Shown here piece by piece: positions 34,383 to 46,021 of a DNA stretch of 64,000 nt (the first letter of the stretch is position 1; each line of letters begins with the position of its first letter). The notes beneath the pieces are model-generated. The model was not told the DNA's origin, made no database searches, and saw only the letters and a program-made list of their open reading frames with translations. Where the stretch lies: assembly GCA_003956705.1 (NCBI GenBank), contig QZCP01000188.1:5433-69432 (forward strand). The letters run 5' to 3'. A program made the translations under genes and the position numbers. The stretch comes from Brevipalpus yothersi. Lineage: Eukaryota > Arthropoda > Arachnida > Trombidiformes > Tenuipalpidae.

Positions 34383-37300
34383 ATGAAGAGATTTTTCCAA
34401 AAATTGGATAACAGTCAAAGTAATTCTCGAGATTTAAATGGTTCCTCTGGTTCATCAACTTGGAATGCCTGTCCACCACCGACAGCATCCAATAGTGACA
34501 CCAGTTGCAATGTCAAAGATTATATTGGTAAAGGCTTCACCATTGATCGAACAAATGTTACCGTTTTGGATATCATTGCTGAGGGTGGATTTGCAATCGT
34601 TTTCTTGGTCAAATCTTCAAATGGTACACGATATGCTCTCAAAAGAATGTTTGTCAACAGTGAACACGATTTGAATATTTGTAAATCTGAAATATTCATC
34701 GCATCAATGGTGTCCAGTCATAAGAATTGTGTATCCTTAATTGACTCCGTAATATATCATTGTGGTGAAGGTGTTTATGAAGTTTTAATGTTGATGAATT
34801 ATTGTCGTGGCTCGGTATTACAATTGATGAACGAAAAGCTGAAAGATAGTTCTTCCAATTATACATCTTCCGTTTCACCTAGTTCACTTGGTTCTTCAGT
34901 ATGCTTTTCAGAAACTCAAGTCCTCAAAATATTTTGTGATATTTGTGAAGCTGTTGCAAAACTTCACCACAATGATCCTCCTATCATCCACAGAGACCTT
35001 AAGGTATGCTATTATGCTACAATAGCATTGTTTTCTTTGTGAAATGATTCGTTTGATTCCTCTATTTGAGCGAAAAAAAAACTTTATCCCAATGAGACAA
35101 GAGCAAAAGACAAACTGATTTATTGAATATATTTATTTTCTACTTCTGTTCACAGATAGAGAATATTTTAATTGCAGATTCTGGTAATTACGTTTTATGT
35201 GATTTCGGTAGTGCCACAACAAAAGTTGTCGATTATTCCCATTCATCTTCATCTCGAACTGAAATAGAGGAAGAGATCAGAAAGTATACAACTCTCGCTT
35301 ATCGATCACCAGAGATGGTAGATTTATATTGTGGAAAAATGATCACAACCAAATCAGATATATGGGCTTTGGGCTGCCTATTGTATAAGCTATGCTTCTT
35401 TTCTTCGCCATTTGGTGAATCAACTTTGGCCATTCAGAATGGATTTTTCACAACACCGGATAGCTCATGCTTTTCCAGAGGTATTCACGCACTTATACGA
35501 TACATGTTGGAGCCTGACCCTGATAAGCGACCTGATATTTATCAAGTATCATCAATTGCCTTCAAACTGGCCTGTAGAGATTGTCCAGTTGATAATCCTA
35601 ATAACTCGTCCCTTCCCAATATTGATAAATTGCCAGTGTAAGTACCGAGAATGAAACCGATTGACCAGAAAATTTTCTCTCGATAATAACATTTTATCTC
35701 TTTTTATTCGAATTTAGACCACCCAGTGAAACTGAGGCCAAAATTTTGAAGCAACAACAAGCTGCTCTCCTACAACAGCAACGTCAAGCACAGCTAAATG
35801 CTGCAAAAGCTCAAGCAGAAGGTACCTCAGTTGTTCCTCGTTCAAGACCAAAAGTTGGCCCAATGAATATAACGCCTGCATCTTCCCTACCTGTATTAAC
35901 TGTACCACCTCCATCTTCTACTCGGAGTCCTACTCCTTCCGGAGAGATTCCTAAATCGATGTCAAGTTCCCAGAGTTTCACATCAGCTAGCACATTGCAT
36001 GTTGCAACAAGCGATGATGTCCTGATCGGTCATTTCGATGGATACAAGCCCTTATTGGAGGACAATGATGATGAAGATGAAGAAAGTCACTCAGGTATTG
36101 CAACTTAAGAAGCTGGGTTTTTTAAGAACAACCATATTGATTAGTTTGGGCTCCCATGTTTTCGGGATTAATTAATTGAAGACAAATTTACCATCCACAA
36201 CAATTCATTATCGTAGGAATATTTAAAAATTCCGAATGACTCATCTCATCTCTTTCCATCTAGCCGATGAGCGAGATACCTTGTGCAAAAGCATTCCTCT
36301 ATACTCTGAAAGCTCATCGAAATTGGACTCCTCAATATTAGTATCAACCAGCACTGGCATAAGGAAAGTGGACAAACCTGCACTATCCTCCCATCCACAA
36401 CCAATGCCTCAACCACAACAATCATTTCAATCCCATCATCCACCTCCCACCTCAATTCCTCCTCTTGCTCCTAATGATGCTAGTGAAGACGATAGTGATG
36501 TTGATAAAGAAGTAGAGAGGCATCTATTCGCTCAAGTCATGAAAGATAATGAGCTCAACTCTCATCGCAATCGACGTCATCAAGATTTATTCGGTTTTAT
36601 GCCTTTCTCTGAAGAAACCACAAAACTATATTCCAGCTTGGATCGAAAAATTTGCTCCCGTCCTATTCAAGGTAAAGCATTGTTTTTCAAAGCATAGAAT
36701 CTTCTCATTTCGATAGGAGAGATCCATACATTGGCGAAGTTGAATTTTAGAGTAAAAAAATTGATAGTAAGACGCTCAAAGCCTAGGCATTTGATCATTT
36801 TGTCTCATTCTCTGAAAGTCTGAGACTGCACAGATCGTGATGGAAAAAGAAAGGAAGAAAATTGTTGAACTATTTTGGAAATTATCTTGATATTGCTGGT
36901 TTCCTGAGAAATAGGTTTGGGTGTATTGATTCAATGTTTTTCTTGATCCTCCTTCATCTTGTATCAGATTTGAAGTCTTGATTGATTCAGTGTGGAGAGG
37001 ACACTCAAGCTTGTGATCATAGGCTTGTCAGATAATTGTCCATAGCTATCGTTCGTTCTGGGTTCAACCCGTCGAATTTCGAGTTGATTCGTTTTTGAGC
37101 TTGAAATCATCTCTGAAATGATTCAAATGGCTATTTGCTTGATCATCTGCTGGAAGTTGATGATAGTTTGGAAAATTTTATTAATTTTTAGCAAATTCTC
37201 CAATCATAAATTGGTTTTTGATATATAGTTGATCAATTGTTTTGAAATATCTTGGGAAAAACTCACCAAACGATAGTTCTTGAGAATGGAAAAAAGTATT

Positions 37301-39221
37301 CATTTTACATGAATTTTCTTTCTGATAAATTCTTCTTCCCTCTCTCTTCACAGAAAAGAATAATTCTCAATCCGGAGAATTTCCACAGAAACTTCATCAG
37401 CAGCCCTCTAGCCAATCTTTTGCTAAATCTCTTCATCAACCTCCCACATCACACGTTATATCATCATCTCATTTGCAAAGTGGAAAGTCAAATGCTACTA
37501 CACATGTCCCTGGTGCTACTGTGATTGCAATTAATCAAGGATCAACTCATTCTATCAAAGGATCTAGTGAGGGAACATCAATAGCACCTCGATCTAGACC
37601 CAAAGTAACCTCAATCACAATTAACAATGCCTCTTCGATGCCGATACTCTCAGTTCCTCCTCCACTGTCCACTCGTACTCCAACTCCAAGTGGCGCTTCC
37701 AATGATAATGTACATAAATCCATGCCTTCGTCCCAGAGTTTCACTTCAGGTGGTAATCTAATGTCCTCAGCGACAGAAGATATTCTTATTGGACATTCAG
37801 ATGGATTCAGACCACTCTTAGAAGACTCAGATAATTCCGAAGAAGACGATGATGATGAGGGTACTGACTCATCTGAAGAGGATGATGACAGTCAATCTTC
37901 AAGTGGTAAAGAAGATCAGATCGATATTCCTTACAAGGAACATATTATTGATGATCTTCATTTCGTTAAGCGCTATGATTACGATGCAAATGATGATGAC
38001 AGTGATAAAGAACCAGCATCTGAAGTTTTGTGTCAAGTATTACAGGGCATCGAATTGAATCAAAATTATAGTAACTTGAATGACCAAGATGTTTTTGATA
38101 GTGAACTTTTTGATCGAAAGCTCAATCCTTTGGTAGGAAATGATTCATCCAATCATCAAGAGTCATCCAGTCAACGGAGTTTGCCTGTTGAACACCCTCC
38201 TTTAGTGCAGCCTAGACAGTCTTTCTACCCGAATTCTTTCCTATCAAGTAGTAACCAAGTCATAGATAGCCAAAGAAAAGGAGGCCCATCAAATGACACT
38301 CAGCCTCAATCTACAGCTGCTAAATCACTCATCAAGCCAAGCATTCCTCCGAAACCTAGTTTATTAGAGTCTAAAGATTTGTTTGGAGCAAAGCCTTTTG
38401 TAGCTCATAGTGATAGAATTGATATCAACTCAGCCACCAGTCTCCCACAAGATTCAGCCGGTCAAGCCTCAGTCGTGAAAATTATTAACCAATCAGCTCT
38501 TCGAACTTCATCTGACGATCGTACAAGACCTTTTTCGGGACCAGAAAAATGTACAATTATCAAGCCACCTATTCCCACAAAACCAACCTCAAGAAGTTTA
38601 TCTAGTGCTGTCGGCTTGGCAGCGGCAACTGCGATTGGGCCAATAGCATCCGTTACCACTCGAATTGGGGATTTGAAATGTGAATCTCCACAAAAAATTT
38701 CAATAACACCTCGAATTCCAGTGTCTCATGTTGCAAATTTTAGTGGAAGCGGATCATCGAGCTTAGGAAATCTTACTATCAATAGTGCTCTATCCTCAAC
38801 CTCCAATAATCCTAATCATCCAAGTCTAAGCAGTAGCACCTCTTCAACTCCATTGGACCCTGTTTCGTTCACCGAAAGTAGGGTCACTACTTCAAGTAAA
38901 CCTCGACTTCCTGTGAGAACGAAAGTGTCCTCGTCCAAAGCAGTTAAAGCTTATAAGGTCGAAGAGGTTGACGATGACGTTGATGGACTATTAACAGCTG
39001 AGGACGGCGAATTAGAGGATGATGTACTAGCTTCAGCTTCCTCTTCCACCAAAAAGAGAGATAAAATCAAATCAAAGGAAAGTAAAAAGGACAAGAAGAA
39101 AAAAAGTGATAAAACCAAAGTTGATTATGAGAAATCGGACAAACGCAAGAGTATAAAGGACAAAATCGTCAATCCTGCTGGATGCTTCTCAAATGAACAC
39201 TTTCAACCAGATCTTGAATGA
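34383..39221 (+). CDS. Numb-associated kinase family Ser/Thr kinase (AAK1/BIKE type)
   Basis: Five exons: 34383-35003, 35156-35637, 35718-36094, 36264-36671 and 37354-39221, all phases consistent, giving 1251 residues. The kinase domain (about 60-350) has IIAEGGFAIVFLV, the ATP-binding Lys87 in YALKRM, a catalytic loop rebuilt by splicing as HRDLK-IENIL (Asp205), CDFGSAT (Asp223), KYTTLAYRSPEM, IWALGCLLYKLC and LEPDPDKRPDIYQV. These are nearly diagnostic of AAK1/BMP2K/NAK, which phosphorylate the AP-2 mu subunit and regulate clathrin-mediated endocytosis. The tail is long and disordered, with a Gln-rich patch (QQQQAALLQQQRQAQ), DLFGFMPF and DLFGAKPF motifs like those of AAK1, and a Lys-rich end. 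The Ser/Pro/acidic segment at residues 402-629 is repeated at about 702-880. AAK1 versus BIKE identity is not resolvable here. Confidence 0.95.
35818..36671 (+). repeat. Intragenic duplication in the kinase tail, copy 1
   Basis: Spans the end of exon 3, an intron and exon 4. Landmarks: EGTSVVPRSRPKV, PVLTVPPPSSTRSPTPSG, KSMSSSQSFTS, DVLIGHFDGYKPLLED, and further on DSDVDKEV, FAQVMKDNELN. Each has a counterpart in the same order in exon 5. Confidence 0.85.
37569..38100 (+). repeat. Intragenic duplication in the kinase tail, copy 2
   Basis: Lies wholly inside exon 5, without the intron that splits copy 1. Landmarks in the same order: EGTSIAPRSRPKV, PILSVPPPLSTRTPTPSG, KSMPSSQSFTS, DILIGHSDGFRPLLED, then DDDSDKEP and LCQVLQGIELN. 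About half of the residues match copy 1, so the duplication is old. Confidence 0.85.
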
Positions 39222-41204
39222 TAATCATCTAGACGTGATTGACGATGTTTTTCCTTTAGAAAACTTTTTCATCAAGTGATGGGTCATGGCATGATGGGAT
39301 TACTTGAAGGATTCATTCGAATGGGTGCCATGAATATGGATAATAACTTTCCGCGTTGATGGAAGGTGAGATCGCGATCATTCTACTCATAATTGTAAAA
39401 AAGGAACAGGTCACCCATCACATCTACTGTTGATTTTCTTTTGAAATGAAAAAGGTCTCTGTTCTGATTTCCCTTTTTTCTACTTCATCACAAAGGAACA
39501 ACTTTTCACAGGAAGAAGTTCAATTAGATCCCAGTTTAATGGAAAATTTAATGGGATGAGAAGAATATCATTAAACTTATAAACATTGTATAGATAGAAG
39601 GACAGATTAACTTATACAAAACTTGCTAAATATGGAAATATACATATTTCATTTATGGTACATTGATGATGAATTGAAACGATAAATTGATTTTGAGATC
39701 ACCTCTCCCTTGAAAAGCCTTTCTCCGTCACTCTAATCCAAAGAGTAAATACTAGATACTCTTTGCTCTAATCGATATCGAGAGAGAAAGAGAGATTATT
39801 ATTTTTCAAGATTATCATGGTTAACAGTGGAAGAAAAACGAAGAAAGGAACTCTGAAACAATGATTTTGTCTATTCGGTTGATAATTGTGTCGCCACAAA
39901 TTGATTGAATTCAGTCTGTAGAAACATAAACATACACATGCATTCAATATCATTCAGATAAGACCTTCACACACACACACAAATTTGGAAGAAAAGAGGA
40001 TAATTGCTTGAAAATTGTATTTTCTGGTTAGAGTGAAAGAGATAGATTGAAAGAGAATTGATTATCAATTGAAGCAGACACTAAGAAATATAATGGCCTC
40101 GGGTAAAAGAGCTAACACAGAAAAGTAGGTGACAGATAAAAAGGATGTAGCCATATACCAAAGCCAACAGACCATAATGTGGTCAAATATGGGAGAAAAA
40201 AATTTCGAAAAAATGACCAAAGACTGACCCATATTAATTCTAAATATAGTGATTCTGAACGGACAAACAATATAGTGAGTTATATTTAATCAGTGGAATG
40301 GACAAAACAGGAACTTAAAAATATATGCTTGTTAACGATCTGTATTAAATGGAATTTGAGCCTTTCTTCATCGTGCCTACATTGGGCTATGCAGAAAAAT
40401 TGGTGAATCAAGTGGCGAGTAAGCAACAAGGAGTCCTTACAATAACAGATTGTTTCAATTCTCATAAGACAGTTTGGGGCATAGTAGTAGAATTCGCATC
40501 ATTCTCGAAGAATCTAGAGGAGCTTCGAGAAATTTCTTTATTCCCTTCCAAATAATCTTGAAGGACGAAATTGAAGTATGAACAAGATAAGGAGGTTGGC
40601 CAGATGGGATTTCTTTCGATTTCGAAATGGAAAGTTTAGGAGATGCTCTGTGAATGGTAGAAAATGATCAAAAAAAGGGAAACGATAGATTGACATCAAA
40701 TCATATCGTCTAATGCATATTATTTATGCTTGAGACATATCAAAAAATGTTATAGCCAATGAGATTAATGAAACATATCAGTTTAAAAGATGGAAAGGTC
40801 AAAAATACTGGAAATGGTAAAATAAAAGTCAAATAATAACTTTCACTCAATTCTGGGAACAGAATGTTTGATGAAAATAAGAGTGCAAATCTACACAATC
40901 GTCAAGATTTGGGAAAAAATTTAGAATTATTTACTAGATGCTTGGGATTGGCTGCTAATAGACAGAGACCAAATTGATACAAAAGATTGTTTTGACCCCA
41001 ACTGAAGACAATTCAATCAGAGATAAGGACGATTTGAGACTTATAAAGGAAGAAAGACTTCCATCTCTAACATGAGCTTGATAGGATTTTACATAAATAC
41101 TTTCTGGTTTTGCAATACGACCATATTCTTGCTCTCACCTACTTGGAAAGGTTGCTCGCACTGCATATTCACACAGTTCAGTTCCATCTTCAATCCACCC
41201 AACG
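39222..41204. other. Intergenic region between the kinase and the septin duplicates
   Basis: Contains a short exon-like frame at about 39263-39359 (KLFHQVMGHGMMG ... MDNNFPR, stop) after a TTCCTTTAG acceptor, of unknown ownership. It also contains a degraded duplicate of the septin upstream region (39907-40430). Nothing else could be supported. Confidence 0.5.
39907..40430. repeat. Degenerate duplicate of septin intron plus upstream DNA
   Basis: Bases 39907-39981 match 45184-45262 (AAACATAAACATACACATGC and a CA run). The continuation from about 39997 matches 46410-46870 through many landmarks: ATCAATTGAAGCAGACA, TGACCAAAGACTGACCCATA, GTATTAAATGGAATTTGAGC, ACATTGGGCTATGCA. The 1.15 kb with septin coding exon 1 lying between the two parent blocks is missing here. 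Confidence 0.8.
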
Positions 41205-41739
41205 ATGTCTTCCACCTCGAAGCCATCTCCAAAAGCTGGCCCATCTAGCTCTCAGAAGGCCAAAAAGCCAGTATCAACGAGCGTGTTGGCAAGTCTCGAT
41301 GAGCTCACAAATGAGCGCATTGATGGCCTAACAAAGTTGGCAACAGCGCTCAGCTCGTCGGTAACTATTACGTAAGTTCAAACTAGTCCCTCATCCGAAT
41401 TATATATTGATTTTCCACCTCTTTGAATGTGAGCTGACCCCTCTTTTATTATTCTCTTCTGCAGGAAAGAGGATCTACAGGCGAAGGTAAAGAGAAAGTG
41501 CATACAAAAAAAAACATGAAATGGTACTCGCTGCTAAGACCGATAAAATCATCCTGAGGAACAGCAACAAACATGACCTTGTGGAGCAAGAGGAGGCTGA
41601 GGACCGTGCGGAAGCTGTAAAGACAGCAAAGGATGATGAAGATGTCGTTTTGGTTGGCCGATGCGATGATGAAGAGCGAGAATCCACTCGCTATAAATCG
41701 CTCATGTCGATTTGGAACAATTCGACTCGCAGGCGATAG
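41205..41739 (+). CDS. Small unrecognised gene or pseudogene with coiled-coil-like tail
   Basis: Exon 1 (41205-41371) reads MSSTSKPSPKAGPSSSQKAK then LASLDELTNERIDGLTKLAT and ends at a GTAAGT donor. After CTCTTCTGCAG, exon 2 starts at 41465 (KEDLQAK). The next frame, TDKIILRNSNKHDLVEQEEA with a DDEE-rich continuation and stop at 41739, is shifted by one base. Two readings are possible: a 52-bp mini-intron (41487-41538, GTAAAG to CTGCTAAG) gives an intact 129-residue protein, or a frameshift in the A9 run at about 41505-41513 makes a pseudogene. GC content is higher than its neighbours. It sits between two broken pieces of duplicated septin sequence. No family is recognised. Confidence 0.4.
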
Positions 41740-41754
41740 GTGCTCATCTGCTGG

Positions 41755-42250
41755 ATCGTACAGAGTTCGGAGATATTACTCTCGCGAGTTGGCTTCCAGG
41801 ATGGCTCTTCTGATCCCTCCATTTCTTGGGCCGCAATGTAGGAAGCAACTCTTTCTCGAATTCTTATCTTTCCTCCATTAACATTTTACCTTCACCGTTC
41901 TCAATTTGTAAAAACGACAATTCACAGTCTTCCAAATATTGGAAAGATGAGTGTACATTTGTCATCAAAAATGTCACAATAAAAGACATTCCTTCACTGT
42001 TTGATTCATAAATATTTTGACGCTGTGATAGTCTTTCAACACTAGAAAATCTAGGTGATAGATAACTATTGGGACTCAATCCACCACTGTTTAGAAGAGG
42101 TTCATTGTTATTAATACCTACACGATTCACTCAAATTGGTAACATTGTGTTGTGTATTGTGTTCACTGAGATTACTGGATGGATGAGATGGATAAGAATC
42201 AAGAGGGAAAATCACATCAAGAAGAAATCATCAAACTTAGCTTGGCTGAT
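41755..42250 (-). pseudogene. Chimeric septin relic: N-terminal exon fragment fused to C-terminal coiled-coil exon fragment
   Basis: The part at about 41760-41985 matches septin exon 7 and its flanking introns (42798-43015), including TACTCTCGCGAGTT and ACAATTCACAGTCTT. The part at about 41985-42230 matches septin exon 1 (45380-45605), including ATATTTTGACGCTGTGATAG and GGGACTCAATCCACCACTG. On the minus strand the N-terminal piece runs directly into the C-terminal piece. Everything between, including the GTPase domain, is gone. Several indels break the frame, so this is not functional as a septin. Confidence 0.85.
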
Positions 42251-42484
42251 GAGGAAATCACGTTATTCCAACAATATAGTTGTCAAACAAATGCACACAA
42301 TCTGATGTATTCAAATTGAATGATTCAATTCGTTCATGGTAGCGCGAAATTTGTCTTGGGCCAACCAAAAGAAGATGTGTTACGAGTAGATGTGTGTGGG
42401 TGCGTGACCGATGTGTGCAATAGTAAGCCAAGAATAGTAATATATAATCGTGAAAAAATAATCATCAACTTGAGTAATTAAGCT

Positions 42485-42490
42485 TTTATT
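42485..42490 (-). terminator. Polyadenylation signal AATAAA for septin
   Basis: TTTATT on the + strand, about 131 nt past the septin stop codon at 42621. Confidence 0.45.
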
Positions 42491-42620
42491 CTCCTCTATC
42501 ACTCACAAACGAGAACATAGCAGTACAAGAATCTATGAGAGTGGAAAAAGGGAATTTAAGTCAAATTTAGATTTCAATTATGAAGCAATCAGCAAAGACT
42601 CACCTTACAATTATATACTT

Positions 42621-45600
42621 CTAGAAGAGTCTCTTCTTTTCTTTCTTCTTTTCCTTGCCATCGAAATTCCTATAATTAATCATGGAGAAGAAAACTGATC
42701 GATCATCGAATATCGCATTGTATAATTTTGAAAAAAAACTGATGCATCACATAATTCCATGTATTCTGGGGAGGGGGAACAATTAATTAGTTTGCGGAGA
42801 TATACTTACTCTCGCGAGTTAGCTTCCAGAGTGGCTTTTCTGATCTCCTCCATTTCTTTAGCCACAACGTTGAAAGCATCCCTTTCTTTCTCAAACGCTT
42901 GTCTTTTCTCAATGATTTCACGTTTGCCTTTCTCTATTTCTTTCTTCGACAATTCACAGTCTTTTAAATACTGAAAAGAGGAGAGAAAATTTGTCATTAA
43001 GTATGTCATGATAAAAGATCCATAGAAATTCTCTCAAAGATTACCTGGTTTTCATTTTCTTTGATTCTTTCTTCTAAAACTTTGGCCTTATTTTCAAAAA
43101 CTTGCTCGAGATCTTGCTCCAATTTCAGTAAAGATTTTTCTGATTCCTTACGCTCCTCTTCCATTATTGCTAGCGGATTCCTTGATGAGAAAACGATAAA
43201 ATGATAATCAAAGAGAAATAATCAGAGAGGAAGAAGAAAATTCATCGGTAATCATGACTAAAATTCTCATTGCTAGAAAAAATATATTCTTTTAAATAAT
43301 TAGTCCGATCCTCATCATGAAGTCATGGGAACTTCCGATGCTCTCCTTAAGACTTCTCCTATCATTGAACGAATGAGCATACAGATCACTTTCTTTGACC
43401 GTTTTCTCAGTTCCAATTCCAGCCAACTTTCGGCATCGATAATTTTCGTAATGAACATTCTTGGTCGTGTCCACTAGATCCAGCATGAAGTACTTAATAA
43501 GCATCAATCTCAATGCGATGAAATCACAATGTTCCAAGTTCTCGACTGAAAAAAGGAGGGAGAAAAATTGATGATTAACTCAATCAATTTGAAGGAGATA
43601 CTACAAAAACATACTCTCGACTGATCCCCAAGGGAACTTTCTAACTCTTTTCCGTTCACCATTGATATCGGCCACATAATTACTGCCACATACAGCAAAA
43701 GGAATCCTCGATTTGAGATTTTTCAAAAGTTTTGCATCATCCTCTTCATCACAATCAGGGAATTCATAAATTCGAATTTGATGCTTATGAATTTCGCTTA
43801 TGATCTACATATGACAAATGAAGTATAAATGAGAATTAGATACATTTGCAAATATTTTTCCTTGATGTACTCACATTTTTCTTCATTTTCTGGCACTCTT
43901 CGGGGGTGAGAGTGTCAGCTTTAGCAATTATTGGGATGATGTTAACTTTGTCTTGCAGATTTTTCATTACTTCGATATCAATTTCTCTCAATGTAACACG
44001 AGGCAGAAGAAAATACAGACAACAGTGAACTCGATTATCTTGTAATTGAGTTCGATGGAGTTTTGTTTCGGCATTCATATACTCTTCATATCGACTTTCG
44101 ATATATTCGTTTATCTTATGCCAACAATTTGAATTATCCAATGAGTCTCCGAACCCTGGTGTATCGACGATTGTAAGAGAGAGGTTGACATTTTTCTCTT
44201 TCAAAGTGACTTTCGTCGAATGCACGTCCACAGTCTTGGTCGCTCGCTTGGATGGTCCGGGATATTCATCAGAGTAAATATCAGTCAAGAACATTGAATT
44301 GATAAGAGTAGATTTGCCGATTTCGGATTCTCCTGTTGAGAGAGTAAAAAGAAACGAAATAGTTTAAATCAGTAAACGATAATGAGAAGATTAGAAAAGG
44401 GAAGAAAAAAAGCTCACCAACTACCATCAAGGTGAATTCGAATCCTTTTTTTATGGTTTTCCTATGAATTCGATTTGGCAGATCAGAAAAACCAACATTA
44501 ACTTCGGAATCTTTTGCAAGAGATGATTTATCTCGAGTAGACGATGATTCGACATTATCAATTCCACTTAATTCACGATTACGTGAATACAACAGGTCAG
44601 ATCTATTGGACCCTAAAGAACCTCTAGGTGTGGATGAGAGAGCTGAGGAATTGAGCAGACCTGAGTCTAAATTTGAACTTAAGGTTGACTGAGACAGATC
44701 TCGTCCTGTAATGTCCCTTCTGATAGGAAGTTGCTGATCCATGAGGAGGGGTTGAAATTTACAAGAAAATAGAGGAAATTGTGATTAACTAATTCGAAAA
44801 TTCACTTCAATTCAAAAGAATGGTAAGAATAGTAAAGAGATATTATAGTCAATGGCAATGAAGCATAGATTATCATGGAGTCTGGGAATACATTCATATG
44901 TTGATAAACTTAGGGCACTGGCTGCGATCAAGCCATCAAATCAATTAAGCGTTGAATTTGCCAATGTTTTGTCCAAGAAGAAGCCAGTTTCAGAAGGATT
45001 CACTACTAAATTTTGACAAAGAACCGATAGGAACATTAGAGGGTCACTAAAACGAATGCATCAAAGAGTATTTGGTTCGATCAAGAGAAACTATCATATT
45101 CAACTAGCATCATCAAAAATGAGAATATTAGAAATGAATAAGAGAAAGTGGAAAAAGTTCACAAGCATTGCATGAAGTCAGCAGAATTCAGTTTGTAAAA
45201 ACATAAACATACACATGCATTCCATATCATTAAGATAAGACTTTCACACACACACACACACACACAGACACAAAAAGCACCAGAAAACGTAACCCTTCTC
45301 CCTCCCCTTCATGAATGAATTGATGAAATGAAGAAAAAAAAATACTCACAGATTCATTTCGAGGCTCTGGCGATGTTCTCATTCCTTCACTGTTTGAGTC
45401 ATAAATATTTTGACGCTGTGATAGTCTTTCAACACTAGCAAATCTAGGTAATAGATAACTATTGGGACTCAATCCACCACTGTTTAGAGGAGATTCATTG
45501 TTATTAACACCTACACGATTTACTCTAATCTCACTCAAATTGGTTACATTATTGTGTTCACTGAGATTACCGGATGGATGAGATGGATAAGAATCTAGAG

Positions 45601-46021
45601 TGAAAAAAGCATCACGAGCCTGCTTCGTTACAGCGGATGGAGAGGATGATCGTTGGATCGGTGAAATTGATTCAGAGGAGGTGGAAATGTTTATCGAATT
45701 TGGTCGTACTGATTGAACAGATACTTTCTGTTGTTGTACTGGCTGTAATCCGGGAGTTGGGGGAGTTGAATGTGATGTCATAAATGAATCAGATGGATTT
45801 AGAATTGAATTGTCGCTAATTCTTTGACTACGAACAGCACTTGCCGCTGAAGTGGCATTCTTACTTTCCCAACCTGATACCATGTTTCTAATTGCACCCA
45901 AATCTTGATTCAATTTTTTAGGCTGCTTGGACACTCCACTGGATGTCGGATAGGGAGTTATGGTCACCAAGTTAGTGGACTGTTTACTAATGGATCCATT
46001 AGAAGGTTGTATAGTGGACAT
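42621..46021 (-). CDS. Septin of the Pnut/SEPT7 type
   Basis: Eight coding exons proposed: 46021-45350, 44733-44418, 44332-43875, 43804-43615, 43545 to about 43428, 43180-43045, 42970-42810 and 42669-42621. A long Ser-rich N-terminus (about 300 residues) precedes the GTPase domain: G1 MVVG-ESEIGKSTLINSMF (rebuilt across a splice), G3 TIVDTPGFGDS, G4 IIAKADTLT. Then come WGSVE-IENLEHCDF, the septin element HYENYRCRKL, and a C-terminal coiled coil starting NPLAIMEEERKE. Septins form GTP-binding filaments in cytokinesis and cortex organisation. The last exon adds NFDGKEKKKEKKRLF; the stop at 42806 lies in an intron because a perfect GTAAGT donor precedes it. The exon 5 to 6 join is unresolved: the only phase-2 GT is the weak AA-GTTGGC at 43427. 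The exon 1 to 2 join is also inferred; exon 2 has its own Met (MDQQLPIRRD). Confidence 0.85.

Noticed and set aside
37040..37085. GGGTTCAACCC, resembling a tRNA T-arm
   Set aside because: No matching acceptor stem, D-arm or anticodon arm could be built around it.
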